Positions 53,201-62,880 are shown, numbered from the stretch's first letter. The stretch is 64,000 bases of DNA from Archivesica marissinica (GCA_014843695.1 CM026404.1:6885773-6949772), one strand, 5' to 3'. The notes: generated by a model not told the origin, from the sequence alone. Numbers and translations: made by a program.

Positions 53201-54654
53201 GTAAATCTTTAGAAATCTTCTTCTCATGAACCACAATATACATAGCTTTGGCATGTTGCATGTTGCCTCGTCGAACTCTACTAAGTTTGCTCAGATTACA
53301 ATCCTGCGGCCATATTTGACCCCACTGCAGGGGTCACATTGTTTACATTGGTTTACATAGTAAATCTCTAAAAATATCTTCTCAGAAACCACAATGTCCA
53401 GAGTTTTGATATATTTTGTATGTTTTCTAAAATCGTGATCCCGGGTCATAATTAGTTTATACAAATTTATTTTAGCTTAATTGCGAAACAAGTTTTTACA
53501 ACTTATATTAATCAATGTGGCGTCAGTGGTAGAGCGTCGGATTTGGAATCGAACGGTCCCGGGTTCGATACTCGGTCACGCCACGTATGTAGTGTCATTG
53601 AGCAAGGCACCTCACACACATTGCTTAGTACTGGTTAATCGCTTAGGTCGGCTAAGCCTGCCCAGGAAAACATGTCTAAGTCCCCGCGAGGGGTTTGACA
53701 TTAAAGGAACATACATACATACATTAATCACTCTCGAGACCTCATTCCTGATGGAATCCATCGCCACGAGGGAGAGAGAAGAGGCAACGTGGAAATTAAA
53801 TGCCTTAATGGCACAATCGTAACTGCTCCAGCGGGGCTCAAACTCCGCACCTCAAGCGAACGCGTATCCACTGCGCTATCACGACTTCCACATCATAATT
53901 GACCACACAAACTGTATTCACATAGTTTACGTAAACATATATAGTACAACTCTTTAAAAAATCTGATCAGAAACCTGTCAAATCTCCTCTAAGCAACGTA
54001 TATTTTTATAACCCGCTCAGCTTTTGTACACGGGTGAGCGACCCAGAGCCTTCATGGCCCTCTTGCCTGTGTAGTGAGGTTCTAGTTAGCTGAACAGGCT
54101 GTGTGTGGTTTAACTGTAATCGTAATTAGTACACTTATTTTGATTTTTGATGAGAAAGACAAATACTATCACAGTGACTAGTGATGGTCGACTTACGTCC
54201 TGTAGACCTGATGCGTTTTTTTCCCGACGGTTCTGTAGTCCAGTGGTAACACGCTGGACTGGTAATCCAGGGATTGCAGGTTCGATCCCCCCTTCTGATC
54301 CTAATAAAATTAATAGTCTTTCAGATGGGACTTTAAACCAAGGTCTCGTGTAGGTGCTGTACACTGTGCATGTAAAAGAATCAGAGGAGACTCTGGAATG
54401 TGTCTCTGTCTGTATCATTGCACTATCCTCCAAAAATCTAAAATGACTAATCTCTTCAGGAGGCATTGCTCATATGGGCAACCGGTAGCGACGATTAATA
54501 AACATAAAAAAAAATATCAGCATATTTGACTAATGAAATTGTATCGTTGAAATTTTATTACATTTCAGATATGCGCAAGGCATTATCTCGAGATGTTGAA
54601 CAAAAATCCATCGTACCTCTAAGCCATCCTGTTAGACCAGAGGACCTGGATTAA
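39441..54654 (+). CDS. NAA20: N-alpha-acetyltransferase 20, NatB catalytic subunit, 6 exons
   Basis: Exons 39441-39493, 40397-40421, 41930-42020, 44537-44666, 48642-48778 and 54569-54654 give 173 aa plus stop (522 nt), close to human NAA20 (178 aa). NatB acetylates proteins starting Met-Asp, Met-Glu, Met-Asn or Met-Gln, together with NAA25 on the ribosome. The protein begins MTTIRQFTCDDLFKFNNV and has the GNAT fold. The acetyl-CoA loop R82-R-L-G-L-A87 lies in exon 4 after HVTALTVAPEY; FFVDLFVRVSNKVAVDMY and LGYSVYRRVIEYY are in exon 5; the end is SHPVRPEDLD. All exon phases match. Intron 2 is U12-type. Introns hold arrays and transposons, including a second copy of the 2.2-kb element in intron 4. 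Confidence 0.97.
40397..40421 (+). CDS. NAA20: NAA20 exon 2, 25-nt microexon
   Basis: Acceptor TTTACAG. Encodes NLDPLTET and ends in phase 0 before GTATCCTTG, a U12 GT-type donor. Confidence 0.93.
40709..40750 (-). repeat. Solo end of the 36636-37163 foldback family
   Basis: GAACCCGAAACCACGTGTCC then AGAACCCAAGCGTCTGT matches the right terminus of that element. Confidence 0.75.
40751..40991 (-). mobile_element. SINE-B, full length
   Basis: Reverse complement; tail AGTTTATACAAACTTATTTT, body GGCACAATTGTAACGGC, head GCTATCACGACTTCCAC. Confidence 0.92.
41165..41880. repeat. 16-bp array (ACATTACACGTATATA), about 45 units
   Basis: Variants CACGTATATT, CACATATATA and CATGTATATA alternate, with shortened 10-bp units (CATTACACGTA) at intervals. 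It ends 30 bases before the U12 branch site of NAA20 intron 2. Confidence 0.95.
41930..42020 (+). CDS. NAA20: NAA20 exon 3
   Basis: Encodes YGLPFYLQYMAHWPEYFQVA then ESPSGEIMGY, part of the substrate-binding side of the GNAT fold. Donor GTAAGT at 42021, phase 1. Confidence 0.96.
42094..42168. mobile_element. Fragment of the AACCCTTTCAACACC foldback family
   Basis: ATGATTCATTTATTGGTTTA and CATGGACCAGTCCATGTGAG match the right part of 19783-20024. Confidence 0.8.
42424..42588 (-). mobile_element. SINE-E, head truncated
   Basis: Tail ACAACGATTGCGAAGCAAG, body GGGAGAAAACCCACCTGTCC. Ends before the tRNA-like head. Confidence 0.82.
42745..43900. repeat. 30-bp minisatellite, about 38 units
   Basis: Unit GGGAGATATGAACTCCTTGA then ACTGTCTCGT/CGA/GGA. 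The 3' third switches to GGGACATATGAA and GGGAAATATGAA units. A period divisible by three keeps frames open on both strands; they are not genes. In NAA20 intron 3. Confidence 0.96.
43955..44055 (-). mobile_element. SINE-F head fragment
   Basis: Reverse complement with a GTGGGATTCGAACCTACA B-box part and GATTTGAAGTCAGCGACC A-box side. Confidence 0.6.
44197..44247. repeat. (GT)n microsatellite, about 25 units
   Basis: Pure GT dinucleotides next to the tail of a SINE-A; probably grown from that tail. Confidence 0.95.
44249..44526 (-). mobile_element. SINE-A abutting NAA20 exon 4
   Basis: Reverse complement; tail at the left (GTTTTACGTTTATTTATCGC), head at the right ending CACTGGACTACTG. Only TGTACTTTCAG separates it from exon 4, so any branch point must lie within the SINE. 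Confidence 0.92.
44537..44666 (+). CDS. NAA20: NAA20 exon 4, acetyl-CoA loop
   Basis: Acceptor ACTTTCAG, donor GTAAGA at 44667. Encodes MGKAEGSGENWHGHVTALTV then APEYRRLGLAAKLM. The acceptor lies about 10 bases from the edge of a SINE-A head. Confidence 0.96.
44703..47464. mobile_element. TTAA-flanked MITE, filled-site copy
   Basis: Ends AGCAGCATTA and TAATGCTGCT, flanked by TTAA at 44699-44702 and 47465-47468. It aligns in reverse with 20605-21207. The 2.2-kb element at 44801-46971 is inserted inside. It begins 36 bases after NAA20 exon 4. Confidence 0.9.
44801..46971. mobile_element. 2.2-kb TIR element, copy 2 (inverted, nested in the TTAA MITE)
   Basis: GACCTTTCTGC at the left, GCAGAAAGGTC at the right, AATT on both sides. 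It is the reverse complement of 31675-33851 with scattered substitutions. The same PHD-like fragment lies on the - strand at 45237-45377. Confidence 0.9.
47468..47770 (+). pseudogene. LINE C-terminal fragment with zinc-knuckle-like motif
   Basis: Reads RVCSLNLEIEFGRYNDIERE then NRLCKLCNQRTVESEYHFLL and CCTRYRSLRTKYL, resembling the C-x2-C...H-x4-C endings of some non-LTR retrotransposon proteins in molluscs. It begins directly at the TTAA of the MITE, so its 5' part is missing. A polyadenylation-like AATAAAATTG follows at about 47854. Confidence 0.75.
48207..48470 (+). mobile_element. SINE-C, full length with altered tail
   Basis: Head CCTCCGTGATCGAGTGGTTA, B-box GGTTCGAGCC, body GCTGGAGCCTGCCCAGG, then GCCTGCCGGCGATATAGCCC, the same alternative tail as at 1437-1672. 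Confidence 0.9.
48571..48623 (+). pseudogene. Partial duplicate of NAA20 exon 5
   Basis: Fifty-three bases identical to 48649-48701 except one synonymous change (GCT/GCC). The duplicate is offset by 78 bp, with ATTCCTGTG repeated at each side. It lacks the first exon bases and a good acceptor, so it is probably not used. Confidence 0.85.
48642..48778 (+). CDS. NAA20: NAA20 exon 5
   Basis: Acceptor TTTACAG, donor GTAAGA at 48779. Encodes KQCFFVDLFVRVSNKVAVDM then YNKLGYSVYRRVIEYYSG and VDEDAF. Its 5' part is tandemly duplicated just upstream. Confidence 0.96.
48909..49141 (+). mobile_element. SINE-B, full length
   Basis: Head GGAAGTCATGATAGCGCAG, body GGAGCCGTTACGATTGTG, tail GAACTTGTTTCGCTATCG. 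Confidence 0.92.
49570..49795 (+). mobile_element. SINE-F, best-preserved copy
   Basis: B-box-like AGGTTCGAATCCCACTGG, body GTTCTACCTGGGTGCCCG and GGGGTCTTCCACCATCAATA, then GGAGACTCGCCACATGACC. Confidence 0.75.
49884..50062. repeat. 20-bp minisatellite, about nine units
   Basis: Unit AAAAAGGGGCAGGTGGGTC with small length changes. G-rich on the + strand. A related lone unit (TGGGGCTAAAAAGTGCAGG) lies near 50252. Confidence 0.93.
50402..51315. repeat. 23-bp minisatellite, about 38 units, with 4-unit order
   Basis: Unit GATATTAGATGGTTATGAAT then ATT. Variants GATATT, GACATT and AATATT recur in a gac-gat-aat-gat order (92-bp super-unit). A degenerate block lies around 50630-50720. Confidence 0.95.
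51826..52112 (-). mobile_element. SINE-A, full length
   Basis: Tail TTATTTATCGTCGCTACC at the left; head ending GCTACAGATCCGTCTG at the right. Confidence 0.92.
52295..52378 (+). pseudogene. Short LINE C-terminal fragment
   Basis: Reads RLTSHKLEIEFGRFNGIDHK then DSAR, parallel to the fragment at 47468-47770. Confidence 0.6.
52765..52905. repeat. Inverted repeat (hairpin)
   Basis: TTGAAACGAGCGTTCTGATT near 52794-52813 pairs with AATCAGAACGCTCGTTTCAA near 52869-52888, around a central AT-rich loop. Probably a MITE end pair. Confidence 0.8.
53455..53893 (-). mobile_element. SINE-B, interrupted by a SINE-D
   Basis: Tail half at 53455-53514, head half at 53723-53893, with standard SINE-B sequence on both sides. 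Confidence 0.92.
53515..53722 (+). mobile_element. SINE-D nested in SINE-B, 8-bp target duplication
   Basis: Head TGTGGCGTCAGTGGTAGAGC, B-box GGGTTCGATAC, body GGTCGGCTAAGCCTGCCC, tail CCGCGAGGGGTTTGACATT with CATA repeats. It is flanked by ATTAATCA at 53507-53514 and 53723-53730. Confidence 0.93.
54231..54513 (+). mobile_element. SINE-A, full length
   Basis: Head TGTAGTCCAGTGGTAACACG, B-box GGTTCGATCCC, tail GGGCAACCGGTAGCGACG. It ends about 55 bases before NAA20 exon 6. Confidence 0.93.
54569..54654 (+). CDS. NAA20: NAA20 exon 6
   Basis: Acceptor ATTTCAG. Encodes MRKALSRDVEQKSIVPLSHP then VRPEDLD and TAA at 54652-54654. The 3' flank turns into a 35-bp minisatellite within about 50 bases. 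Confidence 0.95.
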
Positions 54655-54704
54655 TTAGAGGCCCTGTATTCCCAACACCTACACATGACAAGGATGCTAC
54701 AACA

Positions 54705-55097
54705 CAGAGAGGCAAGATGCACATGACACCGTGAAAACACGGAGATTCAAGATGCACATGACACCATGAAAACACAGAGATGCAAGATGCACATGACACC
54801 GTGAAAACACAGAGATGCAAGATGTACATGACACCATGAAAACACAGAGATGCAAGATGCACATGACACTGTGAAAACACAGAGATGCAAGATGCACATG
54901 ACACCATGAAAACACAGAGATGCAAGATGCACATGACACCAGGAAAACACAGATGCAAGATGCACATGACACCATGAAAACGCAGAGATGCAAGATGCAC
55001 ATGACACCATGAAAACACAGAGATGCAAGATGCACATGACACCGTGAAAACACAGAGATGCAAGATGCACATGACACCGTGAAAACACAGAGATGCA
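54705..55097. repeat. 35-bp minisatellite in the NAA20 3' flank, about 11 units
   Basis: Unit GAGATGCAAGATGCACATGA then CACCATGAAAACACA, followed by two copies of a 61-bp unit (ACTCCAAATACACTGTGAGC) up to 55205. It starts about 50 bases after the stop codon, so it is probably transcribed as 3' UTR. Confidence 0.93.
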
Positions 55098-55216
55098 ACT
55101 CCAAATACACTGTGAGCATACAAACTCTCTGTAGACTGAAAACATAGAGATGCAACTCCAAATACACTGTGAGCATACAAACTCTCTGTAGACTGAAAAC
55201 ATAGACTCGACATAAA

Positions 55217-55472
55217 GTATAAACTTTATTTATTTGAACGATTGCGAAACAAGCTGTAACAACTTATATTAATCAATCTCGCCAAAGGTCATCCCGAATG
55301 ACAGCATATTTATGGTCATTCATGTGGGAGGAAACCGGGGTACCTGGAGAAAACCCACCTGTCTGATCTTGTGACCACCGTACCATCTCACATACTTCCC
55401 GGTCCGAGGATCGAACGTGGGTTGCTTTGGTGATAGGCGAGTGTGCTAACCACTGTGCTAATCAGACAGACT
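55217..55472 (-). mobile_element. SINE-E, full length
   Basis: Tail GAACGATTGCGAAACAAGC at the left, head GTGCTAATCAGACAGACTC at the right. The flanks include GACTCGACATAA and AGACTCGACATAAAG, a likely target duplication. Confidence 0.9.
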
Positions 55473-55561
55473 CGACATAACATAGATGTAGTAAACCCAC
55501 ACAGAGTAATCCTTGTGAAGCACACGGCTTTTAAGCTTTCTGCTTCTTAACCCTTTCCTTC

Positions 55562-55798
55562 ATAGAGGTTTAGGTTAATAAACTATTATATCTCCATACA
55601 AACGACAGCCATTTAGCTATCATGCAGTGGATAAGTAGTCGCCATATTCATCCCACCTCCATAGATATTACTGGGACTTCATACAGATTTAGGTTAATAT
55701 ATTATTATATCTCCATACAAACGACAGCCATTTAGCTATCATGCAGCGGATAAGTAGTCGCCATATCTATCCCACCTCCATAGATATTACTGGGACTA
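55562..55798. repeat. 118-bp tandem duplication
   Basis: Two copies of a unit with GATTTAGGTTAATA, CTCCATACAAACGACAGCC and TAGATATTACTGGGACT; only a few differences. Confidence 0.9.
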
Positions 55799-56229
55799 CA
55801 TGAGATTTTGGCCTTTATTATGAACATTGGTTTGGCTACTACATTGTCAATGTATGTCGTATTGATAATGGCATCGAGAGGTGTTTCTATGAGGGAAAGG
55901 GTTAAGTCATAGGCAAACTAAAGCTATTCTGCTTTTTCGAGTGTAAAACATGTGTTTCTTAGGTACATGTATAGCAGTGAGCACTCGGGTTTAATTGCTT
56001 AATGCACTATGCAAGCTTAATGGTGAAAATGGCTATAAAAAGATACTGGCATGAAAACAGCCAGTTAAATTAAGTAAATCTTTAAATGTTTATTTATATA
56101 TAATGCAATAAAATAAAATATTATTATTTTATTAAACTAATCTACTGTTAATCAGTAATTTATAGTTTATACACATTTAGTTCCACTGGGAAGCAAGTTC
56201 TTACAACTTACATTAATCACTCTTGATAT

Positions 56230-58003
56230 CCCACCAGTAAATACAGACGCATACCCCACCCAGTAAATACAGACACATACCCCACCCAGTAAATACAGAC
56301 ACAAACCCCACCCAGTAAATACAGACACATACCCCACCCAGTAAATACAGACACATACCCCACCCAGTAAATACAGACACAAACCCCACCCAGTAAATAC
56401 AGACACATACCCCACCCAGTAAATACAGACACATACCCCACCCAGTAAATACAGACACATACCCCACCCAGTAAATACAGACACATACCCCACCCAGTAA
56501 TGTAGCAATACAGACACATACCCCACCCAGTAAATACAGACACATACCCCACCCAGTAAATACAGACACATACCCCACCCAGTAAATACAGACACATACC
56601 CCACCGTGTGTTGTGTTGTTGTTGTGTGTGTAAGTACAGACACATACGCCACCCAGTAAATACAGACACATACCCCACCCAGTAAATACAGACACATACC
56701 CCACCCAGTAAATACAGACACATACCCCACCAGTAAATACAGACACGTACCCCACCCAGTAAATACAGACACATACCCCACCCAGTAAATACAGACACGT
56801 ACCCCACAGTAAATACAGACACATACCCACCAGAATACAGACACATACCCCACCCGTGTGTGTGGTAGTAAATACAGACACATACCCCACCCAGTAAATA
56901 CAGACACATACCCCACCAGTAAATACAGACACATACCCCACCCAGTAAATACAGACACATACCCCACCAGTAAATACAGACACATACCCACCCAGTAAAT
57001 ACAGACACATACCCCACCCAGTAAATACAGACACATACCCCACCAGTAAATACAGACACATACCCCACCCAGTAAATACAGACACATACCCCACCCAGTA
57101 AATACAGACACGTACCCCACCCAGTAAATACAGACACATACCCCACCAGTAAATACAGACACGTACCCCACCCAGTAAATACAGACACATACCCCACCGT
57201 GTGTGTGTCAGCAAATACAGACACGTACCCCACCCAGTAAATACAGACACATACCCCACCCAGTAAATACAGACACATACCCCACCAGTAAATACAGACA
57301 CGTACCCCACCCAGTAAATACAGACACATACCCCACCCAGTAAATACAGACACATACCCCACCAGTAAATACAGACACAAACCCCACCAGTAAATACAGA
57401 CACATACCCCACCCAGTAAATACAGACACATACCCCACCCAGTAAATACAGACACATACCCCACCCAGTAAATACAGACACATACCCCACCAGTAAATAC
57501 AGACACGTACCCACCCAGTAAATACAGACACGTACCCCACCCAGTAAATACAGACACGTACCCACCCAGTAAATACAGACACGTACCCCACCCAGTAAGT
57601 ACAGACACATACCCCACCAGTAAATACAGACACATACCCACCCAGTAAATACAGACACATACCCCACCATTAAATACAGACACATACCCCACCAGTAAAT
57701 ACAGACACATACCCACCAGTAAATACAGACACATACCCCACCCAGTAAATACAGACACGTAAATACCCACCCAGTAAGTACAGACACATACCCACCCAGT
57801 AAATACAGACACATACCCCACCCAGTAAATACAGACACGTACCCCACACAGTAAATACAGACACATACCCCACCCAGTAAATACAGACACATACCCCACC
57901 AGTAAATAGACACAAACCCCACCAGTAAATACAGACACAAACCCCACCAGTAAATACAGACACATACCCCACCCAGTAAATACAGACACGTACCCCACCA
58001 GGA
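56230..58003. repeat. 26-bp minisatellite, 1.8 kb, about 66 units
   Basis: Unit CCCCACCCAGTAAATACAGA then CACATA, with CAAA, CGTA and CCACC variants. GT-rich interruptions occur near 56606, 56862 and 57200, where the array skips a unit. Frames of up to 593 codons on the - strand are repeat artefacts. Confidence 0.97.
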
Positions 58004-58237
58004 GGGTTCAGCATTACCTCAGAATAAGATAGATAAATAGTTGCATGCTATTTTAAGACCATTTAGATGTTGTGGAGGTACAGGGCAATTGCATGCACAA
58101 TTATTGTATTAATGTTTCAATGCATTACATGATGTATATTAGTGATATTTCATTCCTTTTCCTGGAATTATAATATTTCCCAAACTGTTGTCTTTATCAT
58201 CTGGGTTTTGTTGTGTGTATATGCTGCCCAAAACATG

Positions 58238-58450
58238 TTAACCCTTAACCTGCCAATCACAACTAAAGTCGCTTTTGCAAACAGCATACAGCCAGTCTAT
58301 GCTGTTTGCTATTCGGATAGTGGGGCTAATCACTTGTCTGAATAGCATACAACATAGATCCTGATCAGATGCGGCGCTACGCCGCGGCTGATCTGGATCT
58401 ATGTTGTTTGCACATTCCGTCCAATTTACTTGGCAGGATCAGGGTTAACC
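58238..58450. mobile_element. Foldback element, family of 9907-10103
   Basis: Ends TTAACCCTTAACCTGCC and GGCAGGATCAGGGTTAA are inverted. Internal palindrome with GCGGCGCTACGCCGC, and CATACAGCCAGTC facing GATCTATG blocks. Confidence 0.82.
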
Positions 58451-58690
58451 CTTTCAACCCCACAGGCCTCTAAATAGGCTTATGAAAAGTGTAGATCCAG
58501 ATGAGCCGGCTCGTAACGAGCCGTCTCATCAGGATCTGCACTTTTTTGCCAGTAATAATTATTACTATTTTTAGATAAAATTACCCATTTTGATAAATGA
58601 ACTGATCCAAATGTAATTTTGTTATTAATTTATTGGTCTAAAAATATCATGGACTAGTCCATGTCAGTTACTTGGCAGGTTCAGGGTTAA
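58446..58690. mobile_element. Foldback element, family of 19783-20024
   Basis: Starts AACCCTTTCAACCCCAC; palindrome CCGGCTCGTAACGAGCCG; ends CTTGGCAGGTTCAGGGTTAA. It shares its left AACCC edge with the preceding foldback element. Confidence 0.85.
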
Positions 58691-58889
58691 CGGAATGCAT
58701 GCCAATAATGATAAAATATATGCAATATTTTATCAAAATGCTTTGCTTGAAATTCATTTGCAAAATATTTAAATAAATGTTTTATGTGTCCTGTGTTTTA
58801 CTACTCAATTATGAGAGGCTCATCAACTAGGGGATGTTACTCTAAGAAGTTGAGATGTGATCATATAATCATGAGATTACATTTGGTCA

Positions 58890-59250
58890 GCTTTGAGAGA
58901 GATGCAAGCTGGCTTGCGGGAGGTCGGTGGTTCTACCCATGTGCCTTTCTGTGGCTGAAATACTGCTCAGGAGGGGCACCCCGGATCTAGTATTAGTTTA
59001 TACAAATTTATTTTAGCTCGATTGCGAAACAAGTTCTTTCAACTTACATTAATCACTCTCGAGACCTCATTCCTGATGGAATCCATCGCCATGAAGGAGA
59101 GAGAAAAGGCAATGTAGAATTTAAATGCCTTGCATAAGGGCACAATCGTAACGGCTCCAGCGGGGCTCGAACTCCGGACCTGAAGCGAATGTGCATCCAC
59201 TGCGCTATCACAACTTCCACCATTAATACATGGAGATTCGCCTATGATGT
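58890..59250 (+). mobile_element. SINE-F fragment, interrupted by a SINE-B
   Basis: GGTCGGTGGTTCTACCCATG and GCTCAGGAGGGGCACCCC on the left, CCATTAATACATGGAGATTC on the right, with a reverse SINE-B between. Confidence 0.75.
58994..59220 (-). mobile_element. SINE-B, nested in a SINE-F
   Basis: Tail AGTTTATACAAATTTATTTT, body GGCACAATCGTAACGGC, head GCTATCACAACTTCCAC. No clear target duplication was seen. Confidence 0.9.
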
Positions 59251-59879
59251 CGGTGCTATAGTATAGAAAAAACATAACAAATTGAGAGGCAAGACTACTC
59301 CACCTGATGGGCAGCCTAATCCTGTCCTGTATCTTGTTTAGGAAATAATACTTGTCTTTCAGTTATTTACTGGTGACCAAAACATGGTTTGGAGTTCTTA
59401 CATGTAGGAATTAACCAGGTAAGTTGTAAGTGGTTAATTCCGGCATTCAGAACGACAAACCATGTTTTATTCGACCTTAAATAACGCAAATAAAAATATT
59501 TCGATTCTAACATGATCAACCTACAGTATACATTTGCTATGGCGAATTCTGTGGGACCGAAGTTTGACTTAACGATATTCGATATAAAAGGAGCCAGTTA
59601 TATGTAAATGATAGTGTCGGAAACAGGACGTTGATCCGACTTCGAGATAACCGGAGAATTCGACATGACCGACTTTGACATAACAGATGTAGACTGTATC
59701 TAAACGGCACAAATGTAGAAAAGTCGTGATATTTTTATATTGTCTGTCCACCTTTGGCATGTCGGGGGCTTCATCTCTAAAATTACGTGTCAGACTTTGA
59801 TGAAACTGTACAACAGGTGTGATCACTATCAAGTCAAGTTGTGCATGCTATTTCATGTTCCACTCAAATGATTCCTTAC

Positions 59880-61200
59880 AGAGTTATGGCCCTGTGAATA
59901 TTATTAAAGAATACACTGGAGTTATGGCTCTTTGAAGATTATTAAAGAATACACTGGAGTTATGGCCCTTTGAATAGTATTAAAGAATACACTGGAGTTA
60001 TGGCCCTTTGAAGATTATTAAAGAATATACTATGGAGTTATGGCCCTTTGAAGATTATTAAAGAATATACTTTGGAGTTATGGCCCTGTGAATATTATTA
60101 ATGAATACACTGGAGTTATGGCCCTGTGCATATTATTAAAGAATACACTGGAGTTATGGCCCTTTGAATATTATTAAAGAATACACTGGAGTTATGGCCC
60201 TTTGAAGATTATTAAAGAATACACTGGAGTTATGGCCATTTGAATATTATTAAAGAATATACTGGAGTTATGGCCCTGTGAGGATTATTAAAGAATACAC
60301 TGGAGTTATGGCCCTTTGAAGATTATTAAAGAATACACTGGAGTTATGGCCCTTTGAAGATTATTAAAGAATATACTTTGGAGTTATGGCCCTTTGAAGA
60401 TTATTAAAGAATATACTTTGGAGTTATGGCCCTTTGAAGATTATTAAAGAATATACTTTGGAGTTATGGCCCTGTGAATATTATTAATGAATACACTGGA
60501 GTTATGGCCCTGTGCATATTATTAAAGAATACACTGGAGTTATGGCCCTTTGAATATTATTAAAGAATACACTTTGGAGTTATGGCTCTTTGAAGATTAT
60601 TAAAGAATACACTGGAGTTATGGCCCTTTGAATATTATTAAAGAATACACTGGAGTTATGGCCCTTTGAAGATTATTAATGAATATACTTTGGAGTTATG
60701 GCCCTTTGAAGATTATTAAAGAATACACTGGAGTTATGGCCCTTTGAAGATTATTAATGAATATACTGGAGTTATGGCCCTTTGAAGATTATTAAAGAAT
60801 ACACTGGAGTTATGGCCCTTTGAAGATTATTAATGACTACTCTTTGGAGTTATGGCCCTTTGAATATTATTAAAGAATACACTGGAGTTATGGCCCTGTG
60901 AATAGTATTAAAGAATACACTTTGGAGTTATGGCCCTTTGAATATTATTAAAGAATACACTGGAGTTATGGCCCTTTGAAGATTATTAAAGAATACACTG
61001 GAGTTATGGCCATTTGAATATTATTAAAGAATATACTGGAGTTATGGCCCTGTGAGGATTATTAAAGAATACACTGGAGTTATGGCCCTTTGAAGATTAT
61101 TAAAGAATACACTGGAGTTATGGCCCTTTGAATATTATTAAAGAATACACTGGAGTTATGGCGCTTTGAAGATTATTAAAGAATATACTTTGGAGTTATG
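59880..61200. repeat. 38-bp minisatellite, about 34 units
   Basis: Unit TGGAGTTATGGCCCTTTGAA then GATTATTAAAGAATACAC, with ACTTTGG length variants. Blocks of several units recur in the same order, for example near 60220 and 61010, pointing to segmental duplication. The flank at 61200-61400 keeps single GAGTTATGTCCCTTTGAAG units. Confidence 0.95.
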
Positions 61201-61722
61201 TCCGCTCGGCTGATTGTATGCATAGTTATGGCCCTTTGAACACATAAACTCACCTTGTCTGCACATTATCTTCTAAGGAAACTGCACAGAAATGTTAAAC
61301 ACGAAGCCTAGTTGTACGAATCGTCTTCTCATTTCGCTCGGTTGATTTTTTTTACGGAGTTATGTCCCTTTGAAGATATTTAAAGCCGACATCCAGATGG
61401 CTGACCTGGAAGATGACAGATAGTAATAGATTTCCAGATGTCGTCTGCTAAGTGAAATATAATAACTACTCCAGTTAGAGAGGACATTGTCGAAATAAGA
61501 AAAGTTTAATCATCCAAAGGTCATAACTCAAGTGGTACTAAGATGATGAAATTGGTTATGGAACTTGACCAAGACGGTATACCAATAAACATTATTGACC
61601 AAGTTTGAAGACGATCGGATAATAACAGTACACATTATTTGATGTTTTCTTCGTTGGTAAAGGGAGGCAAATCTGAACTGCTTATGTTAGCATATAGTGT
61701 GATGTTATTGTTTATTAGTTGT

Positions 61723-62011
61723 TGTTTTTTACGTTTATTTAACGTCGCTACCGGTTGCCCATATGAGCGACGCCTCCTGAAGAGATTAGTAATTTTAGAT
61801 TTTGGAGGATAGTGCAACGATACAGACAGAGACCCATTCCAGAGTCTCCTCTGGTTCTTTTACGTGCACGGCGTAAAGCACCGACACGAGACCTCGGTTT
61901 AACGTCCCATCTGAAAGACTGTTAATTTTATTAGGATCAGACGGGGGATCGAACCTGCGATCCCTGGATTACCAGTCCAGCGTTTTACCACTGGGCTACA
62001 GATCCGTCTGT
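61723..62011 (-). mobile_element. SINE-A, full length
   Basis: Tail TTTATTTAACGTCGCTACC at the left; head ending GCTACAGATCCGTCTG at the right, as in the copy at 51826-52112. Confidence 0.92.
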
Positions 62012-62179
62012 ATTTTGTTTATTATGACATTAGAATATTATACATGTATGTATAGTCAGTATAGAATGACCTGTCCTCGTACACATGTTCATAGGGCATA
62101 CTATAATGTTGAACCCAAGTAACTATATATAAACTGGTTGTCCAGCGTCTGTTCGCTATTGGTATAAGTGAATGTAATA

Positions 62180-62880
62180 CTAGTATAGGCCGGTAGTCTG
62201 GCGACCAGCGTGTGTCTGCTCGTGGTAGGTGCTTATATAGGCCGGTAGTCTGGCGAGCAGCGTGTGTCTGCTCGTGGTAGGTGCTTATATAGGCCGGTAG
62301 TCTGGCGACCAGCGTGTGTCTGCTCGTGGTAGGTGCTGATATAGGCCAGTAGTCTGGCGACCAGCGTGTGTCTGCTCGTGGTAGTTGCTGATATAGGCCG
62401 GCAGTCTGGCGATCAACGTGTGTATGCTCGTGGTAAGTGCTTATATGGCCGGTAGTCTGGCGATCAACGTGTGTCTGCTCGTGGTAGGTGCTTATATAGG
62501 CCGGTAGTCTGGCGACCAACGTGTGTCTGCTCGTGGTAAGTGCTTATAGACGCCGGTAGTCTGGCGACCAGCGTGTGTCTGCTCGTGGTAGGTGCTTATA
62601 TATATTCGGTAGTCTGGCGATCAGCGTGTGTCTGCTCGTGGTATGTGCTTATATATATTCGGTAGTCTGGCGATCAACGTGTGTCTGCTCGTGGTAGGTG
62701 CTTATATAGGCCGGTAGTCTGGCGACCAACGTGTGTCTGCTCGTGGTAGGTGCTTATATCGGCCGGTAGTCTGGCGACCAACGTGTGTCTGCTCGTGGTA
62801 GGTGCTTATATAGGCCGGTAGTCTGGCGATCAGCGTGTGTCTTCTCGTGGTAGGTGCTTATATAGGCCGGTAGTCTGGTC
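62180..62880. repeat. 51-bp minisatellite, about 13.5 units
   Basis: Unit GCGTGTGTCTGCTCGTGGTA then GGTGCTTATATAGGCC and GGTAGTCTGGCGACCA, with TATATTCGG variants in the middle. The 165-codon reverse frame is an artefact. Confidence 0.95.

Noticed and set aside
54632..55213. Cys-rich reverse frames
   Set aside because: Read-through of the 35-bp minisatellite downstream of NAA20.
56167..57998. Frames of up to 593 codons with a YVSVFTGWG-type repeat
   Set aside because: Read-through of the 26-bp minisatellite; three registers on the same strand are open.
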